Assembly: GCF_018320785.1 (NCBI RefSeq)
Contig: NC_054886.1
Coordinates: 3,905,207 to 3,969,206, forward strand
Length of the DNA: 64,000 bases
Origin: Cheilinus undulatus
Taxonomy: Eukaryota; Chordata; Actinopteri; Labriformes; Labridae
Reading direction: 5' to 3'
Positions within the stretch are counted from its first letter, which is position 1; each line of letters starts with the position of its first letter. Under the pieces are notes generated by a model. The model saw nothing but the letters and a program-made list of their open reading frames with translations. It was not told where the DNA came from and searched no databases. The position numbers and the translations under genes are program-made. Shown piece by piece: positions 1 through 14,306 of this stretch.

Positions 1-1259
1 CCTTCTGCGTCGTCCTCGTTATATCCACAGAGCACAGAAACAAAAGTTTGTTTACTCCAGCCACGCTGTCCCCACAGTCCAGTCGGACCGGCGCCCTGCC
101 CACTCTCGACGACGTCATCACAACAAACCACACGTACAGCTCAGTAACCTGAGACCTCTCAGATGCACCAACGTCCCTCCCACTTCCCTCTGCTTATCAT
201 CTTCAAACATTTCCACCACATTTATGCTGCAAAATGCCCGGTCCATAAACAATAAAGCCCACCTCATCCATGACATCATCACAGACAGGAAAGTAGACTT
301 CTTATGTCTGACTGAAACCTGGCAAAGCCCAAACGACTACTTCACACTAAATCAAGCAACCCCACCTGGCTATGTGTATATCCAAAAACCTCGCACCACT
401 GGTCGCGGTGGGGGGCTGGCCGTGATATATAGAGAAGATTTCCAGGTTAAGGAGCTACCAGCACCCAGCACCTCAGCTCTCGAGTGTCTAATCATCTCTC
501 TCACTGGATCAGCTCCACTTCAGATCGTCCTCATCTACCGGCCTCCCAAAGCAACTACCACCTTCCTGTCAGACCTGTCTGAGCTCCTCACCTCTGTCTG
601 CTCCAGGTCTTCTTCCATACTTCTCCTTGGAGACTTCAATATCCACGTTGACTCCACCAGCTGCACACTCACCTCTGTATTTCTATCACTACTGGACTGC
701 TTCAACATCACACAGCATGTCCAAGGACCCACCCACTCCAAAGGTCACACACTGGATCTTGTGTGCTCCACTGGTCTCACCCCATTCATTCCACAATGCC
801 TGGACCTAGCCATCTCAGATTACCATGTTTTCTTCTCCATCCCCACCCCCCTCACCCAGACAGCTTACAAAATGCAACGTCACTTTCCGTAACCTCAAGT
901 CAGTAAGCATCCCAGCCCTCAAGAACATGTTAGCTACCAACCTGACCACTACACACCCTATAACCACAGTTGATGCCCTGGCCAATCACTACAATACAGC
1001 ACTATCCCCCAGCCTGGATTCTCTCGCCCCTCTGAAGACTCGCTCAGTCTCCTTTACCTACCCAGCCCCCTGGTACACTGCTGAACTCTGCTCCATGAAG
1101 GCTTCTGGCCAACAGCTGGAGAGACTTTCTAAAAAATCTGGCCTCACCGTCCATCTGGAGGTCTATAAAGAGCATGTGCGCTCCTACAAAGAAGCTCTCT
1201 CCAGAGCAAAGTCCAGCTACTACTCATCCATCATCAGTGACCAGCAAAACCAAATTTAA
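1..1259 (+). mobile_element. LINE fragment (L2/CR1-like), endonuclease region
   Basis: This is the front part of a non-LTR retrotransposon second reading frame. Positions 224-892 read as an AP-type endonuclease with the usual ordered signatures: NARS near the start, LTETW, IYRPP, LLGDFN, and a terminal SDYH. Positions 825-1259 continue in another frame with the linker that precedes reverse transcriptase (APWYTAEL, then AYKEHVRSYKEAL-like and SSYYSS segments). The frame change near 825-892 shows a one-base indel, so this copy is dead. No reverse transcriptase follows; the element stops at about 1259. The 1-223 stretch is probably more of the same element. The clade is judged from the endonuclease style and the linker; L2/Maui-like is the best guess. 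Confidence 0.8.
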
Positions 1260-1439
1260 ATATTTTTCATAACGATTATTATATAGAAACATTTTCTTTC
1301 TCTAGTCAATCTAAATAGTCAAGTTAACAACATCCAAGGTCTGAATGTTGACTGGTGACATTTTCTAACATCAGTGAAAGAACAGAAAAGAGAGAGAGAG
1401 AAATACTCCACCACAACAAACACTAAACAGAGAGCATGT

Positions 1440-1552
1440 CAGGATACTTCCTATATCTGTCTCATTTCTTGTTAACCAATCAAACGCAGCGTGGTCTGTG
1501 AAGAGAGAGAAACTGTCAGTTTTCTTTCATTCAGCAAGAGGATTTGAGCACG
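1440..1552 (+). promoter_or_regulatory. Conserved proximal promoter of NITR-A
   Basis: This block is conserved upstream of A, B, C and D. It holds a CCAATCA box at 1476-1482, 77 bases before the ATG, a TATA-like CTATATC at 1451-1457, and the shared TTTCATTCAGCA stretch just before the leader. A GA-rich run lies at 1388-1405. The role is inferred from conservation and position; no transcription start is visible. Confidence 0.55.
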
Positions 1553-2970
1553 ATGACATCTGCAGTGTTTGTCTTCATCCTGACGTGTTTGATCATAGGA
1601 GAAACTGGTGAGTTAGGTTTTTATTTCTGTGTTTTAATTCACTCTATGTTATCTTTGTATTTAGTGTTTCAAACAGAATATTCTTTGTGTTGTGTTTGTG
1701 TTTATTCTGTTTTCAGCTCAGACAGTTGCTCTGGAGTCGCCTTCATCTGTTCATCATGAGAGACGAGAAACTGGAGAGAGTCTGACTTTACAATGTGCCT
1801 TCAAAAATCACAGTTCTTTACAATTTTATTAGTTCAAGCAACCTCTTGGAGAGAAACTGAGGCCGATCTCTTATTCCAGCAAACATGGATCTTTTACTAG
1901 TTTTATTGGTGAGTTTCAGAACAATCCACGTTTCACACAGGGTACTCAAAATGGTCAAAACTACTTAACAATCTCTGATTTGCAAATGTCAGACTCAGCC
2001 ATTTATCACTGCATAACTGCAGAAACTTTTATAATACAAATTCTAGCAACCATCACAGTCAGTGTGAAGGGTTCAGGTGTGAGCGTCCCAGCTCTGGTCC
2101 ATCAGTCCGAGTCTGAAACCATCCAGCCAGGAGGCTCTGTGACTCTGAACTGTACAGTCCACACTGGGACCTGTGATGGAGAACACAGTGTTTACTGGTT
2201 CACAAACTCTGAGGAAGCTCATCCAGGACTCATTTATACCCATGGAGGCAGGAATGATCAGTGTGAGAGGAACCCTCACTCACACACTCACACTTGTGTC
2301 TACAACTTGAACATGAGGAGCCTGAATCTTTCTCATGCTGGGACCTACTACTGCGCTGTGGTCTCATGTGGACACATACTGTTTGGAAACGGGACCAAGC
2401 TGGACTTTGGAGGTGAGTTTCTTCATTGTCAACATGATCCCACATGAGAACTCTCTAATCAGACTAAACACAGATATAAAGCTCTGAGCTCGGCTTCTTC
2501 TGTCTGACTGTACCCACAGATGAGGTGACCTTGCATGTCTTGACTGGAGCTTTGATATTTGAGACTGTCCTGATAGTTGTCCTGGCCTTCTTATTGTACA
2601 AGATGAACAAGAGAATCTGCTTCTTATCTCAAGGTATGATCACTAACACTGTTAGTATCTTCCTGTTTTCACTAAGTCTTCATTCTGAATTCAAGAGTGA
2701 TTTCTGTGTTTCACCATCAGAGATACAAGCAAGATTTTCAGCTCCCTCCACAACAAACATGGAGGTAAGAGGATTAGAAATATTTCGTGGCTCCTTTTCT
2801 ACATATTTGAAGGTCCACTTTGTGATAGACTTTTACTCTTGGTTTTCCAGGGTAACAGAGGAGCAGACGACGTCTGTTATGCCGCTCTGAATGTTAACCT
2901 GCCCAACACATCAAGAAGACAGAGGAACACAGCCAGAGATGAATGTGTGTATTCCAGTGTGAGGCAGTAG
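1553..2970 (+). pseudogene. nitr: NITR-A: two-Ig-domain NITR with an in-frame stop
   Basis: Five exons are seen: 1553-1607 (leader), 1717-2412 (both Ig domains), 2520-2633 (membrane), 2721-2764, and 2851-2970. All have GT/AG ends and agree in phase (1,1,1,0). Domain 1 has FR1 cysteine in LTLQC and ends SDSAIYHC. Domain 2 has six cysteines, YWF, and a J-like LFGNGTKLDF. The membrane segment GALIFETVLIVVLAFLLY has an unusual glutamate. The tail has the ITIM VCYAAL and the ITIM-like CVYSSV. Codon 57 (1830-1832) is TAG where D, C and other paralogs have the FR2 tryptophan TGG, so translation would end after 56 residues. All other exons are open and splice sites are intact, so the loss is recent or is an allelic or assembly variant. 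The receptor would be an inhibitory leukocyte surface protein. Confidence 0.88.
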
Positions 2971-2997
2971 AAGTCAGTGGATGCTGGGTGACTTGAG

Positions 2998-3003
2998 AAT
3001 AAA
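2998..3003 (+). terminator. Polyadenylation signal of NITR-A
   Basis: AATAAA lies 28 bases after the stop codon of the last NITR-A exon. Confidence 0.55.
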
Positions 3004-3734
3004 ATGTTCTGTTGCAAAGAACTGTTTTCTCTCTAGTCTGACCGTAAACCAGGACTGCACCGACACCAAGCAACATTTGATTTTTAGTTTGATATGTAGT
3101 AAATATGTGACAGTTTAATGGTTGAGCTTTACAGGATAAATTTGGCATGTTTTGCAAAAGAAATAATAAAATGCTTTTGTACTTTTCATGTTTTTATTGA
3201 ATGACAGAGTTGAAGCGTGAATCATCTACACAGTTTTAGTAGGACATACACTAGCAAGGATGCAGTGACTCATTTAATGCAGACTAAGTGTGTATTATGA
3301 GATGAATGATGAGGTTTGTGGTGTTTGGCTGGTCTGGGACGAGCAATGAGGCTCTGCAGAGGGACTCAGGATGGGGGTCTGGTCTGTGTGATCTGATCTC
3401 AGACTGTGCCCAGGATTAGATATAAGGGTGAGGTGAACAGCTGAGTAGGGAGGGATGGGAAAGAGGTCACTGAAGTGGAGGGGGACTAGCGCTCTTTTAT
3501 GAGTGCATTATTAACCTTTTGGGGTCCACGATCAACCTGGCGTGATTTCATCATCTTTGTCACATTAAAGCATGAAAACAAAATAACATTTTGCACTGCA
3601 ATCAGTCAGTGTGGAAAGTGGGTTTTTTTTTACCTTTCTCAGTTTTTGTTTGATGTCAATAGGCCAAGTTAAACAGGAAATATGATCATTTGAATTTGAT
3701 ATAAAATTTAATTTTACACAGTGGTGGCACCGTA

Positions 3735-4492
3735 CTGGTTCTCAACATAGGGGTTGGGACCCCCTTGGGGGTCGCAAGACACTGAGAGGGGGTCTCCAGA
3801 TGCCTTAAGAAACACTGAGAATATTTTCTAAGTAACACATTTGCCACTTTACACCAATTTTGCCAAATTTAACACATTTTCAAAACTTTTTCCCAAGAAT
3901 TTTTGCCAATTTTAACACATTTTTACTACTTAAAATCCATTTTTGTCCATTAACTCTTGTTTTTCCATCGACTGTTCTTGCAACGTCTAAACTAATTCTT
4001 GCCACTTTCTGCCTATTGTTGCCTCTGCAGGCCCACTACTGCCACTATAAATCCATGTCCACTACTTTTTACCTACACCCATGTATGCACATTTTTAAAT
4101 GTGGTTACATTTCACTGTTTTTTATGCCCATTTTTGCCACTTTAACCCATTTTTGGCTTAATTGTTGCAAATTGTATTGGATTTTTGACACTTCTAACCC
4201 ATTTCTGCTACTTTGAAAATTCAATTTCACCTCCTTTTCCACCAATTCTTGTCATTTTTAACCCATTTCAAGCAATGTTGACTCTGTTTTTAATTAAAGG
4301 ATTTACGGCACAAATAATAAAAAAATACATTTGCTGCTTTGATAAGTGTGGTTATTCTTCAGGTTAAATATAAAATATAGATATCACAGCTTAACTTTAT
4401 AGTGGACCATGATTTTGCTGATCTCCATGGGTCCCCAGTTTTGCTGGGCCCCGGGAAGATCTCCCGTTTATCCCCCTTTATGGACGGCCCTG
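3735..4492 (+). mobile_element. Non-autonomous hAT-like element with internal tandem motif
   Basis: The left end carries GGTTCTCAAC, part of the CAGTGGTTCTCAAC type of hAT end. The right end reads as GGACGGCCCTG. The interior is a run of degenerate 14-20-bp units based on CCACTTTTAACCCATTTTTG. No transposase is present. It lies in duplication copy 1; its counterpart is at 15017-15801. Confidence 0.6.
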
Positions 4493-5118
4493 TCTGCAAA
4501 TTTAACTTGCGATTCTTTTTTTTAGGTGAAATGTGTAAAATTGGGAATATCAACATCTGACAGTCAATTCTAGATTGCAGTGCTCATTTCTCTGGTCCAT
4601 CTCTGTTACCATAGAAACATGCAAAATGCAAAAATTCAAGGTAAGATGGCGGTGTCCATGGAGGGGAACCTCCCTATGTATGAATAAAAGGCTAAGTCTG
4701 TGTGTATTATAATATATTATATTTAGGTGATTAACAGTAGTTTAGATAAACCTTCTCATAAATATTATGTTTCATTTTTACTAAGTTTGTTCCTCTTAAT
4801 GCAGCTCGGCTAAATATTACACACTGCATACACTTTAACTTCCTCATTTTATGTATTTTGAAGAAACAAGTAATAAATCATTCTGTATTATAATGAACAT
4901 AATATTAAAGAGATGAAACTTTAACTGTTCCTCCCTGTGAGCCAGACCTGTGCTAAGATGACATTATTTATTTATCTATCTTTATTTATCTACTTCAATC
5001 CCTGTCATAAATTTACTGATTTGTTGAACTTAAAGTTTTATACCAATCATCTTTAAACTAGGGCTGAAAAATTCTGCAAAAAACATTCTACTATTATTTT
5101 GACTCCTTTTGCAGATGC
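4493..5118. other. Intergenic, no gene seen
   Basis: AT-rich sequence. The first part (to about 4700) is repeated at 15802-16040 in duplication copy 2. No splice-bounded Ig exon or other coding signal is visible. Confidence 0.5.
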
Positions 5119-5846
5119 AAGGGCACATTCACACCAGAGCTGTTTGGTCTGCTTTAAATAAACTCTGGTCTGTTTTCCCGGATAGTCCAGTCTTTTGGAG
5201 TGGTGTGAAAGCTCACACAGACTCTGGTGCAGACCAACAAGCGGTCTCTGGTCCACTTCCAAACGAACCCTGGTGTGGTTCGTTTGAGGTGTGAAAACAA
5301 AGCGGACCAACTTGTGAACCAAAGGCAGGAAGTGGCATAAAGCGTAATGATTAGTGGACTTTTATGTGATTTAATACACTCAAATATATGTTCGTACCTC
5401 ACTTGGCGTCTGTGTAGCCATAGCAACACCTTGTACTCTCTCGTTCACATGTTGGCTTGCCTTTTTGTCCGTTGCTGATTTATTCATCTCATGCAAAGAA
5501 CGACATGCTGGACAGATCACCACCTCACTGACTGCTCGTAATGCCCCAGTGTAAACGCAGAAACCCCAAGACAGCGTAAATTCATTTTTTTTCATCGCTT
5601 ATTTGGGTAGAAGGAGATGGATTTCCACTTTCGTCTTGTTCTACACCTTCTTTTTCTTCTTCATCGCCGTTGGTCTGTGACGACAGCACCCCTAATGGGC
5701 AGAGGTTGTAGGTGTTTAGACGGTTTGGTCTGTTTGACAAAGATCAGTGAGAATGCGAACCAAACCAAAGGTAGGTGCAACAATGTTGCAATGTCCTATC
5801 AAAAGCAGACTGAGTCCCCTGGACTATCAGGTATGAAAATGGCCTA
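5119..5846. mobile_element. Probable non-autonomous DNA element
   Basis: The stretch begins GGGCACATTCACACC and ends with a roughly inverted version (GGTATGAAAATGGCC). It has repeated motifs of the type GTTTGGTCTG and GAACC that occur in both orientations. No coding frame matches a protein family I know. The family is unassigned. Confidence 0.4.
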
Positions 5847-5849
5847 AGC

Positions 5850-6075
5850 CACATCCATTTCCTAAAAGGGGCGGAGTCAGACAGCTCATTAACATTCAAA
5901 CCCACAGACATAGAAACAGCTCATTCTGAGGAGGGCTGAAACAGAGGGGTTTTTAGACATGCAAAAATACAATACTAGAGTGTTTTTTTCAGCAACAAAC
6001 CCCTCAGGCATGTTTTGGGGACCTCTGAGACCAATGTAAACTTTTCTTAAAGGGGTAAAATATGTGACCTTTAAT
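5850..6075 (-). repeat. Dispersed repeat, reverse copy
   Basis: It matches, in reverse orientation, the stretches at 10838-11010 and 21633-21835. All share the stretch meaning GGCGGAGTCAGACAGCTC on one strand and end near a CATATTTTA motif. Confidence 0.6.
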
Positions 6076-6458
6076 TTGAGGTCAAATAAATATTGCAACT
6101 GCTGCAAATTTCACTGTAATTTTTAAATTGCAGTAGTTGTTCATTTCTGTTGTATGGGCCTGGAAGCTAGGCTATACAGTGTAACAGATGGGTTGGGTTT
6201 CTCTGTGGAATTTAGTTTTGGTTGATTTGGGCCTCAAAACAATGTTGGCTCAAATTTTCCCACTATCAAAGAACGTAATTTTTTACCCAGGAACCCTCTT
6301 TGTTGTTGTCACTATTTTGCGAGAGTATGCAACTGGTGGCCGAAGTTCACATTGCAAAATAGTGACATAAAAACATAAACTTAAGGGGTAAAAAAAATAA
6401 CATGCTTCAAAACATTTTCAGTAGTGTGTGCTTTTGAGCCAACATTGTTGTGGGGCCC

Positions 6459-7008
6459 ACACTGCCAAAGGTACCAAAACCTGCTTCAGTGACCATGGTG
6501 TTGCTGTGCTTGATTGGCCAGCAAACTGGCCTGACCTGAACCCCATAGAGAATCTATGGGGTATTGTCAAGAGGAAGATGAGAGACACCAGAGCCAACAA
6601 TGCAGATGACCTGAGGGCTGCTATCAAAGCAACCTGGGCTTCAGTTACACCTGAGCAGTGCCACAGGCTGATCGCCTCCATGCCACGCCGCATTGATGCA
6701 GTAATTCATGCAAAAGGAGGCCCAACCAAGTATTGAGTGCATAGAAATCAACATACTTTTCAGAAGCCTGACATTTCTGTTGAAAATATCCTTTTTTGTT
6801 GATCTTATGTAATATTCTAATTTTCTGAGACACTCAGTTTTGGGTTTTCTTATCTGTAAGCCACAATCATCAACATTTCAAGAAATAAAGACTTGAAATA
6901 TTTCACTCTATGTGCTATGGGTCTATATAATATATGGGTTTCACTTTCTAAAATGAGTGACAAAAAATAATGAACTTTTTCATGATATTTTATTTTTTTT
7001 AGATGTAC
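6459..7008 (+). mobile_element. Tc1-like transposase C-terminal fragment
   Basis: Positions 6428-6736 read in one frame through DWPANWPDLNPIENLWG, the region of the third catalytic acidic residue of Tc1-type DDE transposases, and end HAKGGPTKY with a stop. The first two catalytic residues are absent because the front of the element is missing. The remainder to about 7008 is the non-coding 3' end. Confidence 0.8.
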
Positions 7009-7016
7009 CCGTCTAG

Positions 7017-7513
7017 CAGGGGTGTCCAAACTTTTTCCTCTTAACAATGGTGGGGCCACTTCTCACTTCCTTTACTCATCCTGAGGATTGTAAAGTCAGT
7101 AAAACCAATCTTTTAATGGAAAAAATGTGTGATTGGGTATGCTTAATTGGCTAGTTAATGGCTGACAAAGCAAATAACCAATCATTTTAAGGATTTTAGG
7201 GAGGCCAATCAGATCTTAGGGGGCCCTGGTCTGCCCCTAAAACACAATCCATACCGCTATTGGCCTTCATGATCCATCAGGCATTCAAAATATTGTTAAT
7301 ATGTTGGTTGCCATATGTTTTCAGCTCAATCAATTCGTCTTGTCAAAATGTTTGTTTACAGAAATAGCATGGTAGCAGTACAATACAGTCAAGCACAAGC
7401 TTCATGTTCAAATGTGGGCCTTATTTTATTTAATGTTTAGAATTTGCTGCAGGCCAATCAAAAATGGACCACGGACCACATTTGGCTGCTGCACCATAGT
7501 TTGGACACCCCTG
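7017..7513. mobile_element. Non-autonomous hAT-like element
   Basis: The ends are inverted: CAGGGGTGTCCAAACT at the left and AGTTTGGACACCCCTG at the right. The 8-bp flanks CCGTCTAG and CTGTGTAG agree at six of eight positions, as expected of an aged hAT target duplication. No coding content. Confidence 0.75.
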
Positions 7514-8049
7514 CTGTGTAGCCTAGCTCCCTGGCACAAACCATACAACCAGCAAGTCCTTCTTTGAGGAGCAATGCTCACTGAAATCACTGTAGGCTAA
7601 AGCAACTACTACTGCTATGTACCTCAGTGACACAACTTCAAAAATACTGGAATATCCCTTTAATAGCTGTAACTCATAATGCCATTAAATCTAACTGTTA
7701 CTCAGCATTAGCATCTACTGAAGCTGTTTAAAGAAGCTCTCTCTTTAGAGGTCGTTGGATGAGAAGCTGTAATGAAGGCCTGTCAGGAGATGTGACTGGG
7801 CCAGCCATCTGTCATTCTGGGGAAACAATCAGTGGGCTGCACCCCATGCTATGTAGCCTGGAGAAGAGCAATGAAAGGAAAAAATCACAGATAATTTCAC
7901 CCACGAGAAAAAAGCCCAGAAAGCCAAATAAGCAGCCCTGCTGTGGCCACAGGTGAGCTCTGCTACCTTCATCTCTGCAGTGGAATAAACAGCTATGAGA
8001 GAGAATACCACACTGACAAAGCCACAACACTAAAACAGCGAGCATGTCA

Positions 8050-8161
8050 GTGTGTGTCCTATATATGCTCCATCTACTGTTAGCCAATCAAATGCAGCGA
8101 GGTCTTTGAAGCGGTGGGAAACTTTCAGTATTCTTCCATTCAGCACAAAGATTTCAGAGCG
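8050..8161 (+). promoter_or_regulatory. Conserved proximal promoter of NITR-B
   Basis: CCAATCA lies at 8084-8090, 78 bases before the ATG, with CTATATATGC at 8060-8069. The same arrangement is found in front of NITR-C and, with small changes, A and D. Function is inferred from conservation. Confidence 0.55.
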
Positions 8162-10033
8162 ATGACTTCTTCAGAATTTGTCTCCATCCTGGCTTGTTTG
8201 GTCCTGGGGGTTCTTGGTGAGTTAAGCTTTTATTGCTTATTTAATTTGGTTTATGCGATCTTATTCAGTGTGAGTAATGTTTTCAATATTTTGTTCTCAT
8301 TTCAGCCCAGACAGTTAATCTGACATCGTCTTCATCTGTCCGCCATGAGAGACGAGAAACTGGAGAGAGTCTGACTTTACAATGCGTCTCCAAACAAAAC
8401 AGTTTTCCAAGGCTTTTTTGGTTCAAGCAAACTCTTGGAGAGAAACTCAGACCCATTTCTACTATTGGCAGACATGGAACAGATAAAAGTTTCCATGGTG
8501 AGTTTAAGGGTGATCCTCGCTTCACACTAGACGGTCAAAGTGGTAAAAATGACCTAAACATCTCTGATCTGCAAATGTCAGACTCAGCGATTTATCACTG
8601 CATAGGTTCAGATATCTCTGTGTTAGAAGTTCTAGAGACCATTACAGTCAGTGTAAAGGGTTCAGGTGTGAGCGTCCCAGCTCTGGTCCATCAGTCAGAG
8701 TCTGAAACCATCCAGCCAGGAGGCTCTGTGACTCTGAACTGTACAGTCCACACTGGGACCTACTACTGCACTGTGGTCTCATGTGGAGACAGGACCAAGC
8801 TGGACTTTGGAGGTGAGTTTCTTCATTGATATGGCTGTGCCTCTCTTATTTACTCAAAACCACATTTTATAACCAGTTTTTCACAATTTTGTTTACCATT
8901 TTTGTCTTTTTTTGTGAAATTTTCACCCCTTTGTGCCACATTTTAACCCCCTTCATAACTTTATGCCACAAATAAAACATATTGTTTCCACTTTTAACCA
9001 ATTTTCTAATTTTTGAATCCAGTTCACCACCTTTTCTGCCCATTTTTGCCTTTTAACTACATTTTTCACTTTTCAATCCCATTTTACCTCATTTTTTACT
9101 ACAAATTCTGTCGCTTTTGACCCACTGTTGTCACTATCTACCCCCTTTCATACTTTATATGCTCAATTTTGAAAATTTTAACCACTTTTCAGCATTTTTT
9201 TCTGTTGGTTTTTGCTGCCTTTAACCCATTTTGGCCTCTATTAATCCATATCTGCTACAATCAAAATCCCAATTCACCACCTTTCTGCCTATTTTTGCCT
9301 TTTTCAACTCTTTTTAAATTCTGTTTAAAGCAACAGAGTTTAAATTTCTTCAAAGGCTTTTTACTACAGCATGCTTTGATAAGGGTGATTTTTGGTCATT
9401 AAAAAAATATATGGTTATCACAGCTTAACTTTACATTGGACCCAGACTTCTCTGTCCTCTATGGCCCCAGAAAGCTCTGCCCTTTATCCCTCCTTATGGG
9501 CGACCTTGATCCCACATGAGAACTCTCTGATCAGACTAAACACAGATATAAAGCTCTGAGCTCGGCTTCTTCTGTCTGACTGTACCCACAGATGAGGTGA
9601 GCTCTGGTGTCTTGGTTGGAGCTTTGATATCTGCAGTTATCCTGATAGTTGTCCTGGCCTTCTTATTGTACAAGATGAACAAAAGAATCCACTTCTTATC
9701 TCAAGGTATGATCACTAACACTGTTAGTATCTTCCTGTTTTCACTAAGTCTTCATTCTGAATTCAAGAGTGATTTCTGTGTTTCACCATCAGAGATACAA
9801 GCAAAATGTTCAGCTCCCTCCACAACAAACTTGCAGGTAAGATTTAGGACTGAATAACTAGTATACCAATACCAATATGTTTCTCATGGCCCATTTTTTC
9901 TGATAGACGTGCGTACTTTTTACAGGGTGACAGAGGAGCAGACATCTGTTATGCCGCTCTGAACGTTAACGCATCAAGAAGACAGAGAAACACAGCCAGA
10001 GATGAATGTGTGTATTCCGGTTTGAGGCAGTAG
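8162..10033 (+). CDS. nitr: NITR-B: NITR with a collapsed second Ig domain
   Basis: Exons: 8162-8216, 8306-8812, 9592-9705, 9793-9836, 9926-10033. They join to an open frame of 275 residues. Domain 1 is a complete V domain (LTLQC, LFWFKQTLGE, SDSAIYHC). Domain 2 keeps its first strand to LNCTVHTGT and then jumps to YYCTVVSCGDRTKLDFG. Against NITR-A and C, 174 nt are missing between two CTGGGACCT repeats, and 15 nt that encode the FGxG of the J-like motif. Both losses keep the frame. The membrane segment GALISAVILIVVLAFLLY has no charge. The tail has a canonical ITIM ICYAAL and the ITIM-like CVYSGL. Intron 2 is enlarged to 779 bp by an insertion. The product is likely an inhibitory receptor with one V domain on a short cysteine-containing stalk. 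Confidence 0.85.
8829..9507. mobile_element. Non-autonomous element inside NITR-B intron 2
   Basis: The intron sequence shared with A, C and D is interrupted after TTTCTTCATTG and resumes at GATCCCACATGAG; about seven shared bases are lost. The insert has the CCATTTTTGCC-type internal units and a right end (CCTTATGGGCGACCTT) like the elements at 3735-4492 and 49989-51284. The other three introns are 107 bp, so the insertion postdates the duplication. Confidence 0.75.
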
Positions 10034-13064
<3,031 letters not shown>

Positions 13065-14306
13065 ATATTGCCAAAAGTATTCACTCACCCATCCAGATAA
13101 TTGAAATCAGGTGTTCCAATCACTTCCATGGCCACAGGTGTATAAAATCAAGCACCTAGGCATGCAGACTGTTTCTAGAAACATTTGTGAAAGAATGGCT
13201 CGCTCTCAGGAGCTCAGTGAATTCCAGTGTGGTACTGTGATAGGATGCCACCTGTGCAACAAGTCCAGTGGTGAAATTTCCTCACTCCTAAATATTTCAC
13301 AGTCAACTGTCAGTGGTATTATAACAAAGTGGAAGCCAATGGGAACGACAGCAACTCAGCCACCAAGTGGTAGGCCATGTAAGATGACGGAGCGGGGTCA
13401 ACAGATGCTGAAGCACATAGTGCGCAGAGGTCACCAACTTTCTGCAGAGTCAATCCCTACAGACCTCCAAACTTCATGTGGCCTTCAGATTAGCTCAAGA
13501 ACAGTGCGTAGAGAGCTTCATGGAATGAGTTTCCATGGCCGAGCAGCTGCATCCAAGCCGTACATCACCAAATGCAAGGTAAAGCGTGGAATGCAGTGGC
13601 GTAAAGCACGCCGCCACTGGACTCTAGAGCAGTGGAGACACATTCTCTGGAGTGACGAATTGCACTTCTCCATCTGCCAATCTGATGGATGAGTCTGGGT
13701 TTGACAGTTGCCAGGAGAACGGTACTTGTCTGACTGCATTGTTCCAAGTGTAAAGTTTGGTGGAGGGGGGATTATGGTGTGGGCTTGTTTTTCAGGAGCT
13801 GGGCTTGGCCCCTTAGTCCCAGTTGAACTCTGAATACTTCAGCATACCAAGAGATTTTGGACAATTCCATGCTCCCAACTTTGTGGGAACAGTTTGGGGA
13901 TGGCCCCTTCCTGTTCCAACATGACTGTGCACCAGTGCACAAAGCAAGGTCCATAAAGACATGGATGAAAGAGTTTGGTGTGGATGGATTTGACTGGCCT
14001 GCACAGAGTCCTGACCTCAACCTGATAGAACACCTTTGGGATGAATTAGAGCAGAGACTGAGAGCCAGGCCTTCTCGTTCAACATCAGTGTGTGACCTCA
14101 CAAATGTGCTTCTGGATGAATGGCCAAAAATTCCCATAAACACACTCCTAAACCTTGTGGAAAGCCTTCCCAGAAGATCTGAAGCTGTTATAGCTGCAAA
14201 GTGTGGACTGACGTCATATTAAACCCTATGGATTAAGAATGGGATGTCACTTAAGTTCATATGTGAGTCAAGGCAGGTGAGTGAATATTTTTGGCATTAT
14301 AGTGTA
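13065..14306 (+). mobile_element. Tc1-like transposon, nearly full length, inactive
   Basis: The ends are inverted: TTGCCAAAAGTATTCACTCA at left and TGAGTGAATATTTTTGGCA at right. The transposase reads from about 13195 (MARSQELSEF) with a helix-turn-helix region, then LWSDE (first catalytic acid) to a TGA at 13690-13692 that replaces an arginine codon (CGA to TGA, seen against the copy at 48346-49110). A later frame, 13857-14222, has HDCAPVHKA (second) and SPDLNLIEHLWDELE (third) and ends in a normal stop. At least one stop and frame changes in the middle make it dead. The left tip lies against the GATA array. Confidence 0.9.

Larger units (their letters stand above)
6103..7580. mobile_element. 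Foldback-type element broken by two later insertions
   Basis: The left arm (GGAAGCTAGGCTATACAG and what follows, from about 6155) and the right end (GTAGCCTAGCTCCC near 7515-7535) are inverted partners. The undisturbed copy lies at 17100-17508. Between the arms sit a Tc1-like fragment (6459-7008) and a hAT-like element (7017-7513), so this is a three-layer nest. Confidence 0.6.

Noticed and set aside
3860-4216. Open frames in the T-rich arrays (also 15144-15428, 17943-18167, 46355-46624)
   Set aside because: They follow the repeat units of the hAT-like elements and give low-complexity phenylalanine-rich peptides.
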